Part shown: positions 25,619 to 35,706 of the stretch, in pieces
How positions within the stretch are numbered: the first letter of the stretch is position 1
Layout: each line of letters opens with the position of its first letter
From: Streptomyces montanisoli
GTDB taxonomy: Bacteria > Actinomycetota > Actinomycetes > Streptomycetales > Streptomycetaceae
DNA: 64,000 bases
Assembly: GCF_017813245.1 (NCBI RefSeq)
Contig: NZ_JAGIQL010000009.1
Coordinates: forward strand, 1-64,000
Direction of reading: 5' to 3'
Translations under genes and position numbers: made by a program
The notes under the pieces: model-generated
What the model saw: the letters and a program-made list of their open reading frames with translations, nothing else
What the model was told of the DNA's origin: nothing
Databases searched by the model: none

Positions 25619-26314
25619 TCAGGTCGCCTGGGGGCCGCGGCGCTGCGGCAGGGAGACCACTCCCCCGCCGGGTCCCGCCTCCGCGGACGACGGCTGCGGG
25701 CCGTAGCCGGGGGTGGCCGGAGGCAGGCCCGCGATCTGGCGCAGCAGGTCGCACCAGGCGGCCAGGTGCGCCGCCGTGTCGGGAACGCCTCCGTGCCCCT
25801 CGCGCGGCGTCCACGACGCCCTGATCTCGATCTGGTTGCTCGGACGGCGCTCCGCGAGACCGCCGAAGTAGTGCGAGCCCGCGCGTGTGACCGTGCCGCT
25901 CGGCTCGCCGTAACCGAGCCCGCGCGCCTCCAGCGCGCCGGTCAGCCACGACCAGGACACGTCGGGCAGCAGCGGATCGCTCGCCATCTCCGGCTCCAGC
26001 TCCGCCCGTACGAGAGTGACCAGGCGGAACGTTCCGTGCCATCCCTCGTGGCCCGCCGGGTCGTGCAGGAGGACGAGGCGGCCGTCCGCGAGGTCGTCCT
26101 CGCCGTCGACGACGGTCGCCTCCAGCGCGTACGCGTGCGGCGCGAGCCGCTGCGGCGCCCGCGTCGGCTCGATCTCGATCTCCTGACCCGGCCGCGCAGC
26201 GCGCAGCGCCTCCACCGCGGCGAGGAAGGCGGGCGGTAGTGGAGCGCCCGGCGCGTTTTCCTTCCCACCTGCGTCGTTCGAATGATCGGAGAACTGTCCC
26301 TGAGCCGCGGCCAT
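25619..26314 (-). CDS. DUF3000 family protein
   Basis: A 231-residue actinobacterial protein of unknown function, recognised by family context next to hemE and whiI and by the block [40 protein letters not shown]. It looks soluble, with no signal or membrane segment, and ends in a low-complexity Gly/Pro tail. The ATG at 26314 starts the conserved region and is divergent from hemE with 91 bases between. Confidence 0.82.
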   Translation of the reverse strand: MAAAQGQFSDHSNDAGGKENAPGAPLPPAFLAAVEALRAARPGQEIEIEPTRAPQRLAPHAYALEATVVDGEDDLADGRLVLLHDPAGHEGWHGTFRLVTLVRAELEPEMASDPLLPDVSWSWLTGALEARGLGYGEPSGTVTRAGSHYFGGLAERRPSNQIEIRASWTPREGHGGVPDTAAHLAAWCDLLRQIAGLPPATPGYGPQPSSAEAGPGGGVVSLPQRRGPQAT

Positions 26315-26405
26315 GCGGGGAAGAGTAGGCCGAACACGGCCCGCGCGCAGGGAGGGACACCCGTGCGGGGCCTGCCTCTCGGCCACACATGCGAAGATTC
26401 CGGAC

Positions 26406-27479
26406 GTGAGCAACCAGCACCGCCCCACGGGCCAGCCGACCACGAACACCGCCACGCACGACTCGGCCTTCCTGCGCGCCTGCAGACGCGAGGAGGTGCC
26501 GCACACCCCGGTGTGGTTCATGCGCCAGGCGGGACGGTCGCTGCCCGAGTACCTGAAGGTGCGCGAGGGCGTGCCGATGCTGGAGTCCTGCACGCGCCCC
26601 GAGTTGATCACCGAGATCACGATGCAGCCGGTGCGCCGGCACAAGGTGGACGCGGCGGTCTACTTCAGCGACATCGTGGTGCCGCTCAGGGCGATCGGCA
26701 TCGATCTCGACATCAAGCCGGGCGTCGGTCCCGTGATCGCCGACCCGGTGCGCACGCGCGCCGACCTGGACCGGCTGCGGCCGCTCACGCCCGACGACGT
26801 GCCCTACGTCACCGAGGCCGTCGGCCTGCTCACGGCCGAACTCGGCGCCACCCCGCTGATCGGGTTCGCGGGTGCGCCGTTCACCCTCGCGAGCTACCTG
26901 ATCGAGGGCGGGCCCTCGCGCACGTACGAGCGGACCAAGGCCATGATGTACGGCGAGCCGGACCTGTGGTCCGACCTGGTCGACCGGCTCGCCGCGATCA
27001 CCGGGGCGTTTTTGAAGGTGCAGATCGAGGCGGGCGCGAGCGCGGTCCAGCTGTTCGACTCGTGGGCGGGGGCGCTGGCGCCCGACGACTACCGTCGCTA
27101 CGTGATGCCGGCGTCGTCGAAGGTGTTCGCCGAGGCGGCCCCGTACGGCGTGCCGCGCATCCACTTCGGCGTCGGCACGGGCGAGCTGCTCGGCCTGATG
27201 GGTGAGGCCGGCGCGGACGTCGTCGGCGTCGACTGGCGCGTGCCGCTGGACGAGGCGGCGCGCAGGGTCGGCCCCGGCAAGGCCCTCCAGGGCAACCTGG
27301 ACCCGGCGGTGCTGTTCGCGCCGCGGGAGGCCGTGGAGGCGAAGGCGGCGGCCGCGCTGGAAGCGGCGTCCGGCCTCGAAGGGCATGTGTTCAACCTGGG
27401 CCACGGGGTCATGCCGGCGACGGACCCGGACGCGCTGACCCGCCTCGTCGAGTTCGTGCACGAGCGAACGGCTCGCTGA
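26406..27479 (+). CDS. hemE: Uroporphyrinogen decarboxylase HemE
   Basis: Converts uroporphyrinogen III to coproporphyrinogen III in haem synthesis. The 357-residue protein has the family signatures [15 protein letters not shown] near the N terminus and [17 protein letters not shown] in the middle, with the catalytic Asp in YFSDIVVP. The GTG start follows directly on the conserved N terminus, and the ribosome site is weak. It lies near hemG and hemQ, forming part of the coproporphyrin-dependent branch. Confidence 0.95.
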   Translation: MSNQHRPTGQPTTNTATHDSAFLRACRREEVPHTPVWFMRQAGRSLPEYLKVREGVPMLESCTRPELITEITMQPVRRHKVDAAVYFSDIVVPLRAIGIDLDIKPGVGPVIADPVRTRADLDRLRPLTPDDVPYVTEAVGLLTAELGATPLIGFAGAPFTLASYLIEGGPSRTYERTKAMMYGEPDLWSDLVDRLAAITGAFLKVQIEAGASAVQLFDSWAGALAPDDYRRYVMPASSKVFAEAAPYGVPRIHFGVGTGELLGLMGEAGADVVGVDWRVPLDEAARRVGPGKALQGNLDPAVLFAPREAVEAKAAAALEAASGLEGHVFNLGHGVMPATDPDALTRLVEFVHERTAR

Positions 27480-27482
27480 CCC

Positions 27483-27501
27483 GGCGAGCGGACCGCTCGC
27501 C
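27483..27501. terminator. Hairpin after hemE
   Basis: GGCGAGCGGACCGCTCGCC forms an 8-bp stem with a 3-base loop, 3 bases after the hemE stop. Related GAGCGGAC/GGCTCGCC units follow, so the gap to the convergent chitinase is rich in small hairpins. Confidence 0.55.
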
Positions 27502-27577
27502 GAGCGGACGGCTCGCCGAGCCGGGACCGGCAGGGGCGTTTCCTCCGGCCGGCCCCGGGCTGTGCGGGCGGCTGCGC

Positions 27578-28549
27578 CTACTTCAGGGCGTCGGTGAAGG
27601 CGAGCTTGGCCTGCGAGACGCCGCTGCAGGTGGACGAGGCCGCGAGCGCGAACGAGCCCCCGCAGCTCTGGTCGCGGTTGACGGACCACATGGACAACCG
27701 GCCCACGCCGTTGGAGGCCGCCCAGTTCTTCACGGTGGCCGCGTCGGCGAGCGTGAAGGTCGAGCCGTCGTCGTTGGTGCCGGCCATGGGCGTGATGCCG
27801 AGATTGGCGTAGGTGTACGAGGAGTCGACGGACTTCATCTGGGCGAGCGTCGCCTGGCCGGCCTTGATGGCGGCCTGGCCCATGTCCTGGTTGCCCTGGT
27901 AGTAGTCCATGGTCATGGCGTTGACGACGTCGAGTTTCAGGCCCGCCGACTTGGCGGACTTGAGGATGTTCACGCCGTCCTGGGTGAGCCCGCTGGGCAG
28001 GACGGGCAGCGTCGCCGACACGGTCAGGCCTGGGTTGGCGTCCTTGAGCTGCTTCATCACCGTCCAGTTGCGGACGGCCGAGGTCTGGTCCGCGACGGCT
28101 CCGCCCTCGATGTCGAAGTCGAGGGACTTCACGCCGTAGGCGCTGATGATCTTCTGGTAGCCGGCCTTGATGGCGCTCTGGTCCGTGCACGTCCAGCCGA
28201 GCGGGTAGCCCGCGGCGCCGCCGTTCGACACGATGACCGAAGCGCCCTCGGACTGGGCCTTCTTGATGAGCGGGTCCGTGTACGAGTCGCCGCCGACGGG
28301 CAGCGTGTCGCCCCAGATGGCGTTGCAGCCCGAGCCGATGACGAAGGCCGCGGTGAAGGTCTTCACGCCGTGCTGGGTGATCGCCGTGTCGAGCAGGCCC
28401 TCCTGACCGTTCGACATGTCCGTGTACGGGGCGAACGTGGTGGCGCCCGCGGCCGGCGCGGCGGACGCGGTACCGCCGGACGCGAGGGCGGCGGACGCGG
28501 CGAGGGCCGCGGTGGCGAGGCCGGCGGTCGCATGGCGAATTCTGCGCAT
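27578..28549 (-). CDS. Secreted GH18 chitinase
   Basis: A 323-residue secreted enzyme with a signal peptide to about residue 31 and then a GH18 barrel. KSLDFDIEGG contains the DxDxE catalytic motif (Asp144, Asp146, Glu148), and WSVNRDQSC near the end is typical of the small Streptomyces GH18 enzymes. No chitin-binding domain is present, unlike the chitinase at 57639. A DasR-type box lies 95 bases upstream, so it should be induced by chitin breakdown products. ATG at 28549 is chosen because it begins the signal peptide. Confidence 0.9.
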   Translation of the reverse strand: MRRIRHATAGLATAALAASAALASGGTASAAPAAGATTFAPYTDMSNGQEGLLDTAITQHGVKTFTAAFVIGSGCNAIWGDTLPVGGDSYTDPLIKKAQSEGASVIVSNGGAAGYPLGWTCTDQSAIKAGYQKIISAYGVKSLDFDIEGGAVADQTSAVRNWTVMKQLKDANPGLTVSATLPVLPSGLTQDGVNILKSAKSAGLKLDVVNAMTMDYYQGNQDMGQAAIKAGQATLAQMKSVDSSYTYANLGITPMAGTNDDGSTFTLADAATVKNWAASNGVGRLSMWSVNRDQSCGGSFALAASSTCSGVSQAKLAFTDALK

Positions 28550-28644
28550 GGGTGATGCCCTTTCGGTGGCTGTGGGGAAGCCGGTACGGCGCGCCGGCCG
28601 GAGGGTGGGGCCGTCCGGCGGCGCGCTGACACGCACCCTCATAG

Positions 28645-28658
28645 TTGGACTAGACCAA
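28645..28658. promoter_or_regulatory. DasR-responsive element (dre) upstream of the GH18 gene
   Basis: TTGGACTAGACCAA differs by one base from a perfect TTGGTCTAGACCAA palindrome and matches the dre core TGGTCTAGACCA. The same 14-mer in the same orientation stands before the second chitinase at 59004-59017. DasR, a GlcNAc-6-phosphate-sensing GntR repressor, is the expected binder. Confidence 0.85.
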
Positions 28659-28757
28659 AGAGGGCGTCAAGGGGTGGTGCACCAACTGTTCGTTTGAGAG
28701 GCGCGGTTGACGGCGGCGCGCCGGGGGGACGCGCCCACGTACCCGGGCGCCCCTGGC

Positions 28758-30134
28758 TCAACCGCCCGCGCGCTGCTTAGCTGTGGCCTTGCGCGCCGCC
28801 ACCAGGACCGGGTCCCAGACCGGCGAGAAGGGCGGCGCGTACCCGAGGTCGAGTGACGTCATCTGTTCCACCGTCATGCCGGCGGTCAGGGCGACGGCCG
28901 CCACGTCCACCCGCTTGCCGGCTCCCTCGCGCCCCACGATCTGCACGCCGAGCAGCCGGCCGGTGCGCCGCTCCGCGGTCATCTTCACCGTCATCTCCGC
29001 CGCGCCGGGAAAGTAGCCGGCCCGGCTGGTGGAGCGGATCGTCACGGTGTCGAACCGCAGCCCCACCGCGTGGGCGTCCTTCTCGCGCAATCCCGTGCGG
29101 GCGATCTCCAGGTCGCACACCTTGCTCACGGCCGTGCCCACGACGCCGGGGAACGTAGCGTAGCCGCCGCCCACGTTCGCGCCGATGACCTGGCCGTGCT
29201 TGTTCGCGTGGGTGCCGAGCGCGATGTGGCGCGTGCGGCCCGACACCAGATCGAGCACCTCGACGCAGTCGCCACCCGCCCAGATGTCCTCATGGCCGCG
29301 CACCCGCATCGACAGGTCCGTGAGCAGTCCCCCGGACGTGCCGCGCGGCAGCCCCGCCGCCTCGGCGAGCTCCGTACGCGGCCGGACGCCGATGCCGAGG
29401 ACGACGACGTCCGCCGGGTACTCGGCGTCGTCCGTGGCGACGGCGCACGCCCGTCCGTCCGCGCCCGTGACGATCCCCGTGACGGCGGCGCCGTCCACCA
29501 CCGTGATGCCCATGCCGGTCATCGCGTCGCGGACCATGCGCCCCATGTCGGGGTCGAGTGTCGACATGGGCTGCTCGCCCCGGTGCACGACGGTGACCTC
29601 GTACCCGTGGCGCAGCAGCGCCTCCGCCATCTCGACGCCGATGTACCCGGCGCCGACGACCACGGCGCGCCGCCCCTCGGTACGGGCCAGCGTGTCGATG
29701 AGGGCCTGGCCGTCGTCGAGCGTCTGGACGCCGTGCACGTTCGGCGCGTCGATGCCGGGCAGTGGCGGCCGCACGGGGCTCGCGCCGGTCGCCAGCACCA
29801 GCTTGTCGTAGCCCGTCCAGCCCTCCTCACCGCTCTCCAGGTCGCGCGCGAGCACCCGCTGCCCCGGCACGTCGAGCTCGACGACCTCGGTGCCCGTGCG
29901 CAGGTCGATGCCGCGCTCCGCGTGCTCGCGCGGCGTGCGCGCCACCAGCGCGTCGCGCTCTCGCACGTCCCCGGCGATCCAGTAGGGAATGCCGCAGGCG
30001 GAGTACGAGGTGAAGCGGGTCCGCTCGAAGGCGACGATCTCCAGCTCGTCACGGCCCCTCAGCCTGCGCGCCTGGGAGGCGGCGGACATGCCCGCCGCGT
30101 CACCCCCGACGACCACCATGCGCTCCGCCGCCAT
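28758..30134 (-). CDS. FAD/NAD(P) disulfide oxidoreductase, CoA-disulfide-reductase-like
   Basis: A 458-residue flavoprotein with FAD motif VVVGGDAAGMSAASQARR, NAD(P) motif AVVVGAGYIGVEMAEALLRHG and FAD-binding DIWAGGDCVEV. TSYSACGIPYW holds the single redox Cys (SxxxCG) of CoA-disulfide reductases and NADH oxidases/polysulfide reductases, so it may reduce CoA disulfide or oxidise NADH. ATG at 30134 is preferred because GAAGGGGAG precedes it; an in-frame ATG at 30158 is possible. It is divergent from hemG. Confidence 0.85.
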   Translation of the reverse strand: MAAERMVVVGGDAAGMSAASQARRLRGRDELEIVAFERTRFTSYSACGIPYWIAGDVRERDALVARTPREHAERGIDLRTGTEVVELDVPGQRVLARDLESGEEGWTGYDKLVLATGASPVRPPLPGIDAPNVHGVQTLDDGQALIDTLARTEGRRAVVVGAGYIGVEMAEALLRHGYEVTVVHRGEQPMSTLDPDMGRMVRDAMTGMGITVVDGAAVTGIVTGADGRACAVATDDAEYPADVVVLGIGVRPRTELAEAAGLPRGTSGGLLTDLSMRVRGHEDIWAGGDCVEVLDLVSGRTRHIALGTHANKHGQVIGANVGGGYATFPGVVGTAVSKVCDLEIARTGLREKDAHAVGLRFDTVTIRSTSRAGYFPGAAEMTVKMTAERRTGRLLGVQIVGREGAGKRVDVAAVALTAGMTVEQMTSLDLGYAPPFSPVWDPVLVAARKATAKQRAGG

Positions 30135-30219
30135 CGCACTCCCCTTCGCATCGGCCATCCCGCTGCCGGAACGCTACGCGGCGGACGGCACCACGCGCCG
30201 GTTTGAGAGAGTGAGAGCC

Positions 30220-31671
30220 ATGGAGCCGAGCACGCAGCACACACTCAGCGCGCGTCCCGCGGGGGCCTCACCCGGGCGTGTGGTGGTCATCGGGGGCGGC
30301 ATCGCGGGTCTCGCCGCCGCGCACCGGCTGCTCGCGTCGGGCGCCACCGTCACCGTCCTCGAGGGCAGCGACCGGGTCGGCGGGAAGCTGCACGCCGGCG
30401 AGATCGAGGGCGCGCCGATCGACCTCGGCGCCGAGTCGATGCTGGCGCGCCGCCCCGAGGGCTCCGACCTGGCCGGCGCGGTCGGCCTGGGCGGCCGGCT
30501 CCAGCCGCCCAGGGCGACGACGTCCTCGGTGTGGACGCGCGGCGCGCTGCGGCCGATGCCGAAGGGCCACGTGATGGGCGTGCCCGGCGACCCGGCCGCG
30601 CTCGCCGGACTGCTGTCGCAGGAGGGCCTCGACAGGATCTCCGGGGAACGCGCGCTGCCGCCGGCCGAGGTGGGCGAGGACGTCGCCATCGGCGCGTACG
30701 TGGCGGAGCGTTTCGGCCGCGAGGTGGTCGACCGGCTGGTCGAGCCGCTGCTCGGCGGGGTGTACGCCGGCGACGCGTACCGCATCTCGATGCGCGCCGC
30801 GGTGCCGGGGCTGTACGCGGCGGCCCGGCGCCACGGGTCGCTGCTCGACGCCGTCCGCTCGCTCCAGGCCGCGCCGTCCGCGCCCGCCACCGGCGGGCCC
30901 GCACCGTCCGGCGGGCCGGTGTTCAACGGCGTCGACGGGGGCATCGGGCGCCTCCCGGGCGCCGTGGCCGACGCGGTGCGCGCGGCGGGCGGTGAGGTGC
31001 GCACCAAGGCGCCCGTGCTCGGCCTGTCCCGCGCCACCGACAGCTGGCACGTCCGCACCGATCAGGAGGTGCTGACCGCTGACGCCATCGTGCTCGCCAC
31101 GCCCGCCTGGTCGAGCTCCGCGCTGCTGGCCGATGTGGCTCCGAAGGCCTCCGCCGAGCTCGCCGAGGTCGAGTACGCCTCGATGGCGCTGATCACGATG
31201 GCGTTCCGCCGCGCGGACGTCGCCGCGCTGCCGCAGGACAGCAGCGGCTTCCTCGTACCGCCGGTCGACGGGCGCACGATCAAGGCGGCGACGTTCTCCT
31301 CCCGCAAGTGGGGATGGGTCGACGACGCGGCTCCCGGCCTGTTCGTGCTGCGCACGTCGGTGGGCAGGTACGGCGAGCAGGAGCAGGTGCAGCGCGAGGA
31401 CGCCGACCTGGTGCGCGCGTCGCTGAGCGACCTCGGGGACGCGGTGGGCATCTCCGCGCGGCCGGTGGCCACGCGCGTGACCCGGTGGATCGGCGGGCTG
31501 CCGCAGTACCCGGTGGGCCACCTGGCGCGCGTGGCGCGCATCCGGGAGGCCGTCGCGGCGCTGCCGGGACTGCGGGTGTGCGGGGCGGCGTACGACGGGG
31601 TCGGCATCCCCGCCACCATCGCCTCCGCCACGCGGGCGGCGGACGAGATCGCCGGTTCGGGCGCGCGGTGA
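30220..31671 (+). CDS. hemG: Coproporphyrinogen III oxidase (HemY/HemG type, CgoX)
   Basis: FAD enzyme that, in actinobacteria, oxidises coproporphyrinogen III to coproporphyrin III. The 483-residue protein starts with the dinucleotide motif VVVIGGGIAGLAAAHRLLASG, continues with GSDRVGGKLHAG, and ends with the FAD-binding GLRVCGAAYDGVGIPATIAS. With hemQ 66 bases downstream, the pair supports the coproporphyrin-dependent route rather than protoporphyrinogen oxidation. Confidence 0.92.
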   Translation: MEPSTQHTLSARPAGASPGRVVVIGGGIAGLAAAHRLLASGATVTVLEGSDRVGGKLHAGEIEGAPIDLGAESMLARRPEGSDLAGAVGLGGRLQPPRATTSSVWTRGALRPMPKGHVMGVPGDPAALAGLLSQEGLDRISGERALPPAEVGEDVAIGAYVAERFGREVVDRLVEPLLGGVYAGDAYRISMRAAVPGLYAAARRHGSLLDAVRSLQAAPSAPATGGPAPSGGPVFNGVDGGIGRLPGAVADAVRAAGGEVRTKAPVLGLSRATDSWHVRTDQEVLTADAIVLATPAWSSSALLADVAPKASAELAEVEYASMALITMAFRRADVAALPQDSSGFLVPPVDGRTIKAATFSSRKWGWVDDAAPGLFVLRTSVGRYGEQEQVQREDADLVRASLSDLGDAVGISARPVATRVTRWIGGLPQYPVGHLARVARIREAVAALPGLRVCGAAYDGVGIPATIASATRAADEIAGSGAR

Positions 31672-31737
31672 GCGGAAGCGGGAAACGGGGGTGACCCCGG
31701 GCGGGAGCAGTGGCCGGGGCGCGCGAGAATGGGTCCC

Positions 31738-32460
31738 ATGACTGCTGCACCCTCTCCGGACAAGACCCCGCACGCGGGCAAGAAGGCCCGGGACCTCAAC
31801 GACGTCGTCCGCTACACCCTGTGGTCCGTCTTCCAGCTGCGCGACGTGCTGCCCGAGGACAGGTCGGGCTACGCCGACGAGGTCCAGGACCTGTTCGACC
31901 AGCTGGCCGCCAAGGGCATCACCATCCGGGGCACGTACGACGTCTCCGGCCTGAAGGCCGAGGCGGACGTGATGATCTGGTGGCACGCGGAGACCGCCGA
32001 CGAGCTCCAGGACGCCTACAACCGCTTCCGCCGCACACGCCTCGGACGCGCCCTGAAGCCCGTGTGGTCGAACATGGCGCTGCACCGGCCCGCCGAGTTC
32101 AACAAGTCGCACGTGCCCGCGTTCCTCGCGGAGGAGACGCCGCGCGACTACGTCGCCGTGTACCCGTTCGTGCGCTCGTACGAGTGGTACCTGCTGGAGG
32201 ACGCGGAGCGGCGCAGGCTCCTCGCCGAGCACGGCATGATGGCGCGCGACTACCCGGACGTGCGGGCCAACACGGTCTCGTCGTTCGCGCTCGGCGACTA
32301 CGAGTGGATCCTCGCGTTCGAGGCCGACGAGCTGCACCGCATCGTCGACCTGATGCGTCACCTGCGGGGCTCGGAGACGCGCCGCCACGTCCGCATCGAG
32401 GTGCCGTTCTTCACGGGCCGCCGCAAGTCGGTGGCGGACCTGGTCGCAGGGCTCGCCTGA
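31738..32460 (+). CDS. hemQ: Coproheme decarboxylase HemQ (chlorite-dismutase-like)
   Basis: Last enzyme of the coproporphyrin-dependent haem pathway: it decarboxylates Fe-coproporphyrin to haem b with peroxide. The 240-residue length and [54 protein letters not shown] and the C-terminal [15 protein letters not shown] match the family. ATG at 31738 is used; another ATG three codons earlier is in frame. It follows hemG. Confidence 0.94.
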   Translation: MTAAPSPDKTPHAGKKARDLNDVVRYTLWSVFQLRDVLPEDRSGYADEVQDLFDQLAAKGITIRGTYDVSGLKAEADVMIWWHAETADELQDAYNRFRRTRLGRALKPVWSNMALHRPAEFNKSHVPAFLAEETPRDYVAVYPFVRSYEWYLLEDAERRRLLAEHGMMARDYPDVRANTVSSFALGDYEWILAFEADELHRIVDLMRHLRGSETRRHVRIEVPFFTGRRKSVADLVAGLA

Positions 32461-32470
32461 GAACCGGGGG

Positions 32471-32503
32471 CCGGGCGGCCCGCTGCCGTTGGATGCCGCC
32501 CGG
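32471..32503 (+). terminator. Possible hairpin after hemQ
   Basis: CCGGGCGGC (32471-32479) and GCCGCCCGG (32495-32503) pair over 9 bp with a 15-base loop, starting 10 bases after the hemQ stop. The long loop makes it a modest candidate. A second inverted repeat, GCATGTC-g-GACATGC at 32539-32553, lies further down towards SURF1. Confidence 0.4.
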
Positions 32504-32607
32504 CGTCCGGGCGCGCGTGCCGTCCGGGGCCGGCCGGCGCATGTCGGACATGCCGCCGAAGGCGGGGCGGCTGCTGGGCCGCCGGGGCGTGGAGGTACGG
32601 TCGTGAG

Positions 32608-33507
32608 GTGTTGCGTACCCTGCTGACCCGGCGCTGGGTGATCCTTACTCTGGTGTTCGCCGCCCTGATCCCGACCTTCTACCGGCTGGGCCTGTGGCAG
32701 TACCACCGGTACGAGGAGACGAACAGGAACAACGCGCTGATCAACGGAAACCTGAGCGCGCCGACGGTTGCGATGACCTCGCTGTCGAAGCCGGGCGGCA
32801 CCGTGCCGTTCAGAGACCTGTACCGGACGGTCAGCGCCACCGGCCACTACGACCCGGCGCACCAGTTCGTGATCCGCCAGCGCACCGACGCCCATGGCGA
32901 GACGGTCGGCTTCCACGTGATCACCCCGCTCATCACCGCCTCGGGTGACGCGATCCTGGTCAATCGCGGCTGGGTGAAGCCGGCGAACAACAGCGGCACC
33001 GCCTACCCGCCCGTCCCGAAGGCGCCGCAGGGCACCGTCAAGGTGGTCGGGCGGTTGCGCCCGGACGAGACGTACGCGTCCACGGGCATCCACCACAGGG
33101 TCGGGCTGCCGCCCAAGCAGTACATGATCATCAACAGCGAGGAGCAGGCCAAGAACCTGCCGGAGCCCGTGGTCGCGGGCTACATGGAGCTGGAGTCCAC
33201 CAAGCCCACTCCGCCCGCGTCGGAGGAGGCGGAGCTCGTGCCGGGCCCCAACGCCGACAGCGGCTCCATGGCGGTCGTCGGCAAGGGCGTGCACCTGCCC
33301 TACGCCATCCAGTGGTGGCTCTTCGCCGCGGGCGTGCCGGTGGGCTGGTGGGTGCTGTTCCGCCGGGACGTTCGCGACGAGCGCGAGGCGGCCGAGGCGA
33401 AGGCGAAGGCAGCGGGCGGCGACGGCCCGGACGGCGATGGCGATGGCGATGGCGATGGCGGCCAGGGTGCCGCGGCCTCGGCGCCGACCGCCGCGACCGG
33501 CGGCTGA
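32608..33507 (+). CDS. SURF1 family cytochrome oxidase assembly protein
   Basis: A 299-residue membrane protein with one TM near the N terminus (WVILTLVFAALIPTFYRLGLWQ), a periplasm-side domain containing VTPLITASGDAILVNRGWV, and a second TM near the end (YAIQWWLFAAGVPVGWWVLF). SURF1 helps insert haem into cytochrome c oxidase, so its place after hemQ fits. GTG start. The cytoplasmic tail ends in a Gly-Asp repeat coded by GGCGAT units at 33433-33460. Confidence 0.9.
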   Translation: MLRTLLTRRWVILTLVFAALIPTFYRLGLWQYHRYEETNRNNALINGNLSAPTVAMTSLSKPGGTVPFRDLYRTVSATGHYDPAHQFVIRQRTDAHGETVGFHVITPLITASGDAILVNRGWVKPANNSGTAYPPVPKAPQGTVKVVGRLRPDETYASTGIHHRVGLPPKQYMIINSEEQAKNLPEPVVAGYMELESTKPTPPASEEAELVPGPNADSGSMAVVGKGVHLPYAIQWWLFAAGVPVGWWVLFRRDVRDEREAAEAKAKAAGGDGPDGDGDGDGDGGQGAAASAPTAATGG

Positions 33508-33539
33508 ACGGCCCTCCGCGGGCGCGTTCCCGCACGCCG

Positions 33540-35276
33540 TCATGCCGGCCCCGGCAGCACGCTCGTGCGGAGTGCCCGCGTGCTGAGCGCCCGCGAGCCG
33601 GACGTTTCCCGGCGAGGCGCCTTCGCGCGCGCCAGGGACACCGGGTTCGGGGCCTTGTGCGGCGCGCAGCTCGCCGCGGTCCCCGGCGTCCGTCCCGTCA
33701 GCAGGTAGTCGGTCATGTAGGCGTTCACGCACGCGTTGGGTCCGCCCGCGATGCCGTGGGTGCCCGCGTCGCGCTCGGTCACCAGCGAGGAACCGGCCAG
33801 CCTGCGCTGGAGCTCGAGCGCTCCCTCGTACGGCGTGGCCGCGTCGCGCTCGGCGGCGAGGATCAGTGTCGGTGGCAGGGCGCCGGGGGCGGTCCGCACG
33901 TCGACCGGGCGCCGGTGCGGCGCGGGCCAGTAGGCGCAGGGCAGGTTCTGCCAGACGTTGTCCCACGTCTCGAAGGGTGCCGTGCGCGCGAGGGCCGTGT
34001 TGTCGCGGTCCCAGTCGCGCCAGTCACCCGGCCAGGGCGCGTCGTTGCACTCCACCGCCGTGTAGACCGCGTTGGCGTTCTCCGCCTCCCGCTCGGCTTC
34101 TGGGAGCGTCAGGGGTGAGGCCTGCTCGACGAGCGGCTTCTCGTCGCCCTTGAGGTACTCCGAGAGCGCCGTCGCCCGCATCGCCCAGTAGTCGTCGTAG
34201 TAGCCCGCGGAGAGCATCGCGGCCTGGAGCTGGGCGGTGCCGACGGTGCCGCCCGCCGGCCGGCGCGCGACGCGTGCCCTGACCTCCTCGTAGCTGCGCT
34301 CGACGCCCGCCGCCGTGGTGCCCAGGTGGTAGACGGCGTCGTGCCGGGCGACCCAGGTGCGGAAGTCGGCCCAGCGGCGTTCGAACGCCGCCGACTGCTC
34401 CATGTTGTCGCCGTACCAGACCTGTGACGGGTCGGGGTCGACTGCCGAGTCGAACACCATGCGCCGCACGTGGGAGGGGAACAGCGTCGCGTACACGGCG
34501 CCGAAGTAGGTGCCGTAGGAGGCGCCCATGAACGTCAGCTTCTTCTCGCCGAGCGCGGCCCGCAGCACGTCGAGGTCGCGCGCGTTGTTGATCGACGTGT
34601 AGTGGGGCAGCGCGTCGCCCGCCTTCGCCGCGCAGGCGCGCGCGTACGCCTTGGCCTCCTTGACCCGCTGGCGCTTGTAGGCCCGTGAGGGGTGCTCGGG
34701 CGCCGCTGTCGGCGCCTTCGCGAAGTCCTGCGGGCTCTCGCAGGACAGCGGCGCCGAGTGTCCCACGCCGCGCGGCGCGTAGCCGACGATGTCGTAGGCC
34801 GCCGCGATCTTCTTCCACTCGGGCAGGTCCGCCACCATGGGGAACGACATGCTGGAGGCGCCGGGGCCGCCCGGGTTGTAGACGAGGGCGCCTTGCCGCT
34901 CGGATGGCTTGCCACGAGCCTTGACGTGACTGACGGTCAGCGCGATCTCGCGGCCTTCCGGGTGCGCGTAGTCGAGCGGGACCTGGACGGTGCCGCAGGT
35001 CACGGGGTCAGGCAGCATCTCCTCCTTGGGGCACGGCCCGAACGCGATGCCCGCGGCCGCCGCCCGGCGTGCGGCGAGCGCGACACCGCGTGCCGCGGGC
35101 CCCGCGGCGAGCTCGTGCGCCGTCACGGCCCGGCCGCCGGCGAAGGGGTCGAAGCGCTCGTAGGGCGGCCTCGCCGTACCCGCGGCGTCCGCGCCGTGTG
35201 CAGGGGCGGCGACGGCCGTCGAGAGGGTCAGGGAGCCGAGCGCCGCCAGCGCGCCGTACCTCAGTGCTGCTCTCAT
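33540..35276 (-). CDS. Secreted alpha/beta-hydrolase, tripeptidyl aminopeptidase (S33) family
   Basis: A 578-residue exported enzyme with a signal peptide cut near residue 29 (VAAPAHGADA). The nucleophile Ser253 is in GASYGTYFG, the oxyanion region is VYNPGGPGASS, and the acid and His are in AERDAATPY and DAGTHGIAG near the C terminus. This is the Tap/SlpD/SlpE-like family that removes N-terminal tripeptides from extracellular proteins. The family motif GxDPRGxG is here GYAPRGVG, with Ala in place of Asp. Convergent with SURF1. Confidence 0.9.
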   Translation of the reverse strand: MRAALRYGALAALGSLTLSTAVAAPAHGADAAGTARPPYERFDPFAGGRAVTAHELAAGPAARGVALAARRAAAAGIAFGPCPKEEMLPDPVTCGTVQVPLDYAHPEGREIALTVSHVKARGKPSERQGALVYNPGGPGASSMSFPMVADLPEWKKIAAAYDIVGYAPRGVGHSAPLSCESPQDFAKAPTAAPEHPSRAYKRQRVKEAKAYARACAAKAGDALPHYTSINNARDLDVLRAALGEKKLTFMGASYGTYFGAVYATLFPSHVRRMVFDSAVDPDPSQVWYGDNMEQSAAFERRWADFRTWVARHDAVYHLGTTAAGVERSYEEVRARVARRPAGGTVGTAQLQAAMLSAGYYDDYWAMRATALSEYLKGDEKPLVEQASPLTLPEAEREAENANAVYTAVECNDAPWPGDWRDWDRDNTALARTAPFETWDNVWQNLPCAYWPAPHRRPVDVRTAPGALPPTLILAAERDAATPYEGALELQRRLAGSSLVTERDAGTHGIAGGPNACVNAYMTDYLLTGRTPGTAASCAPHKAPNPVSLARAKAPRRETSGSRALSTRALRTSVLPGPA

Positions 35277-35706
35277 CGCGTTCCCTTCGGGCGGTGGGGC
35301 AGCGATCATGAACAGCCGGGTCTCCCTTTCCCAAGGAGGTGGGCCCGGTGTCGTGGGCCGTGACCCCGATGCGCACAGGTGCCACCCGGCGGGCGCCGCC
35401 CCGGATGCGGACCACCCCGATGTGTGCTCGCGCCCGGTGCCGCCCCCGAGGTGGTGCGATGGCGTGATTGCCGGCGTTGTCATGGTGTGCCCCCGTCGAT
35501 GCGCTGCTCCGCGTTTCCGAAGGGGGCATCACCGGCCGGGACGTGGCAGAAACGCGATGGCACGGCGTTCGGGGGTGAAGTCAGGGTGCGCAGCCCCGTT
35601 GCCCGGATACGGCGTCAGGGTCCGCGTCGCCGCGCGAGGGCCGCCCCGGCGGGAGTTTCCCGTAGGGGGCGCAAGCCGTGAGGCGGGCGCCAGGGCGCCA
35701 CGGGCG
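35277..35706. other. Intergenic region upstream of the aminopeptidase gene
   Basis: About 430 bases with no convincing gene, hairpin or known box. A long open frame crosses it on the plus strand, but codon use and composition look non-coding. Confidence 0.6.
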
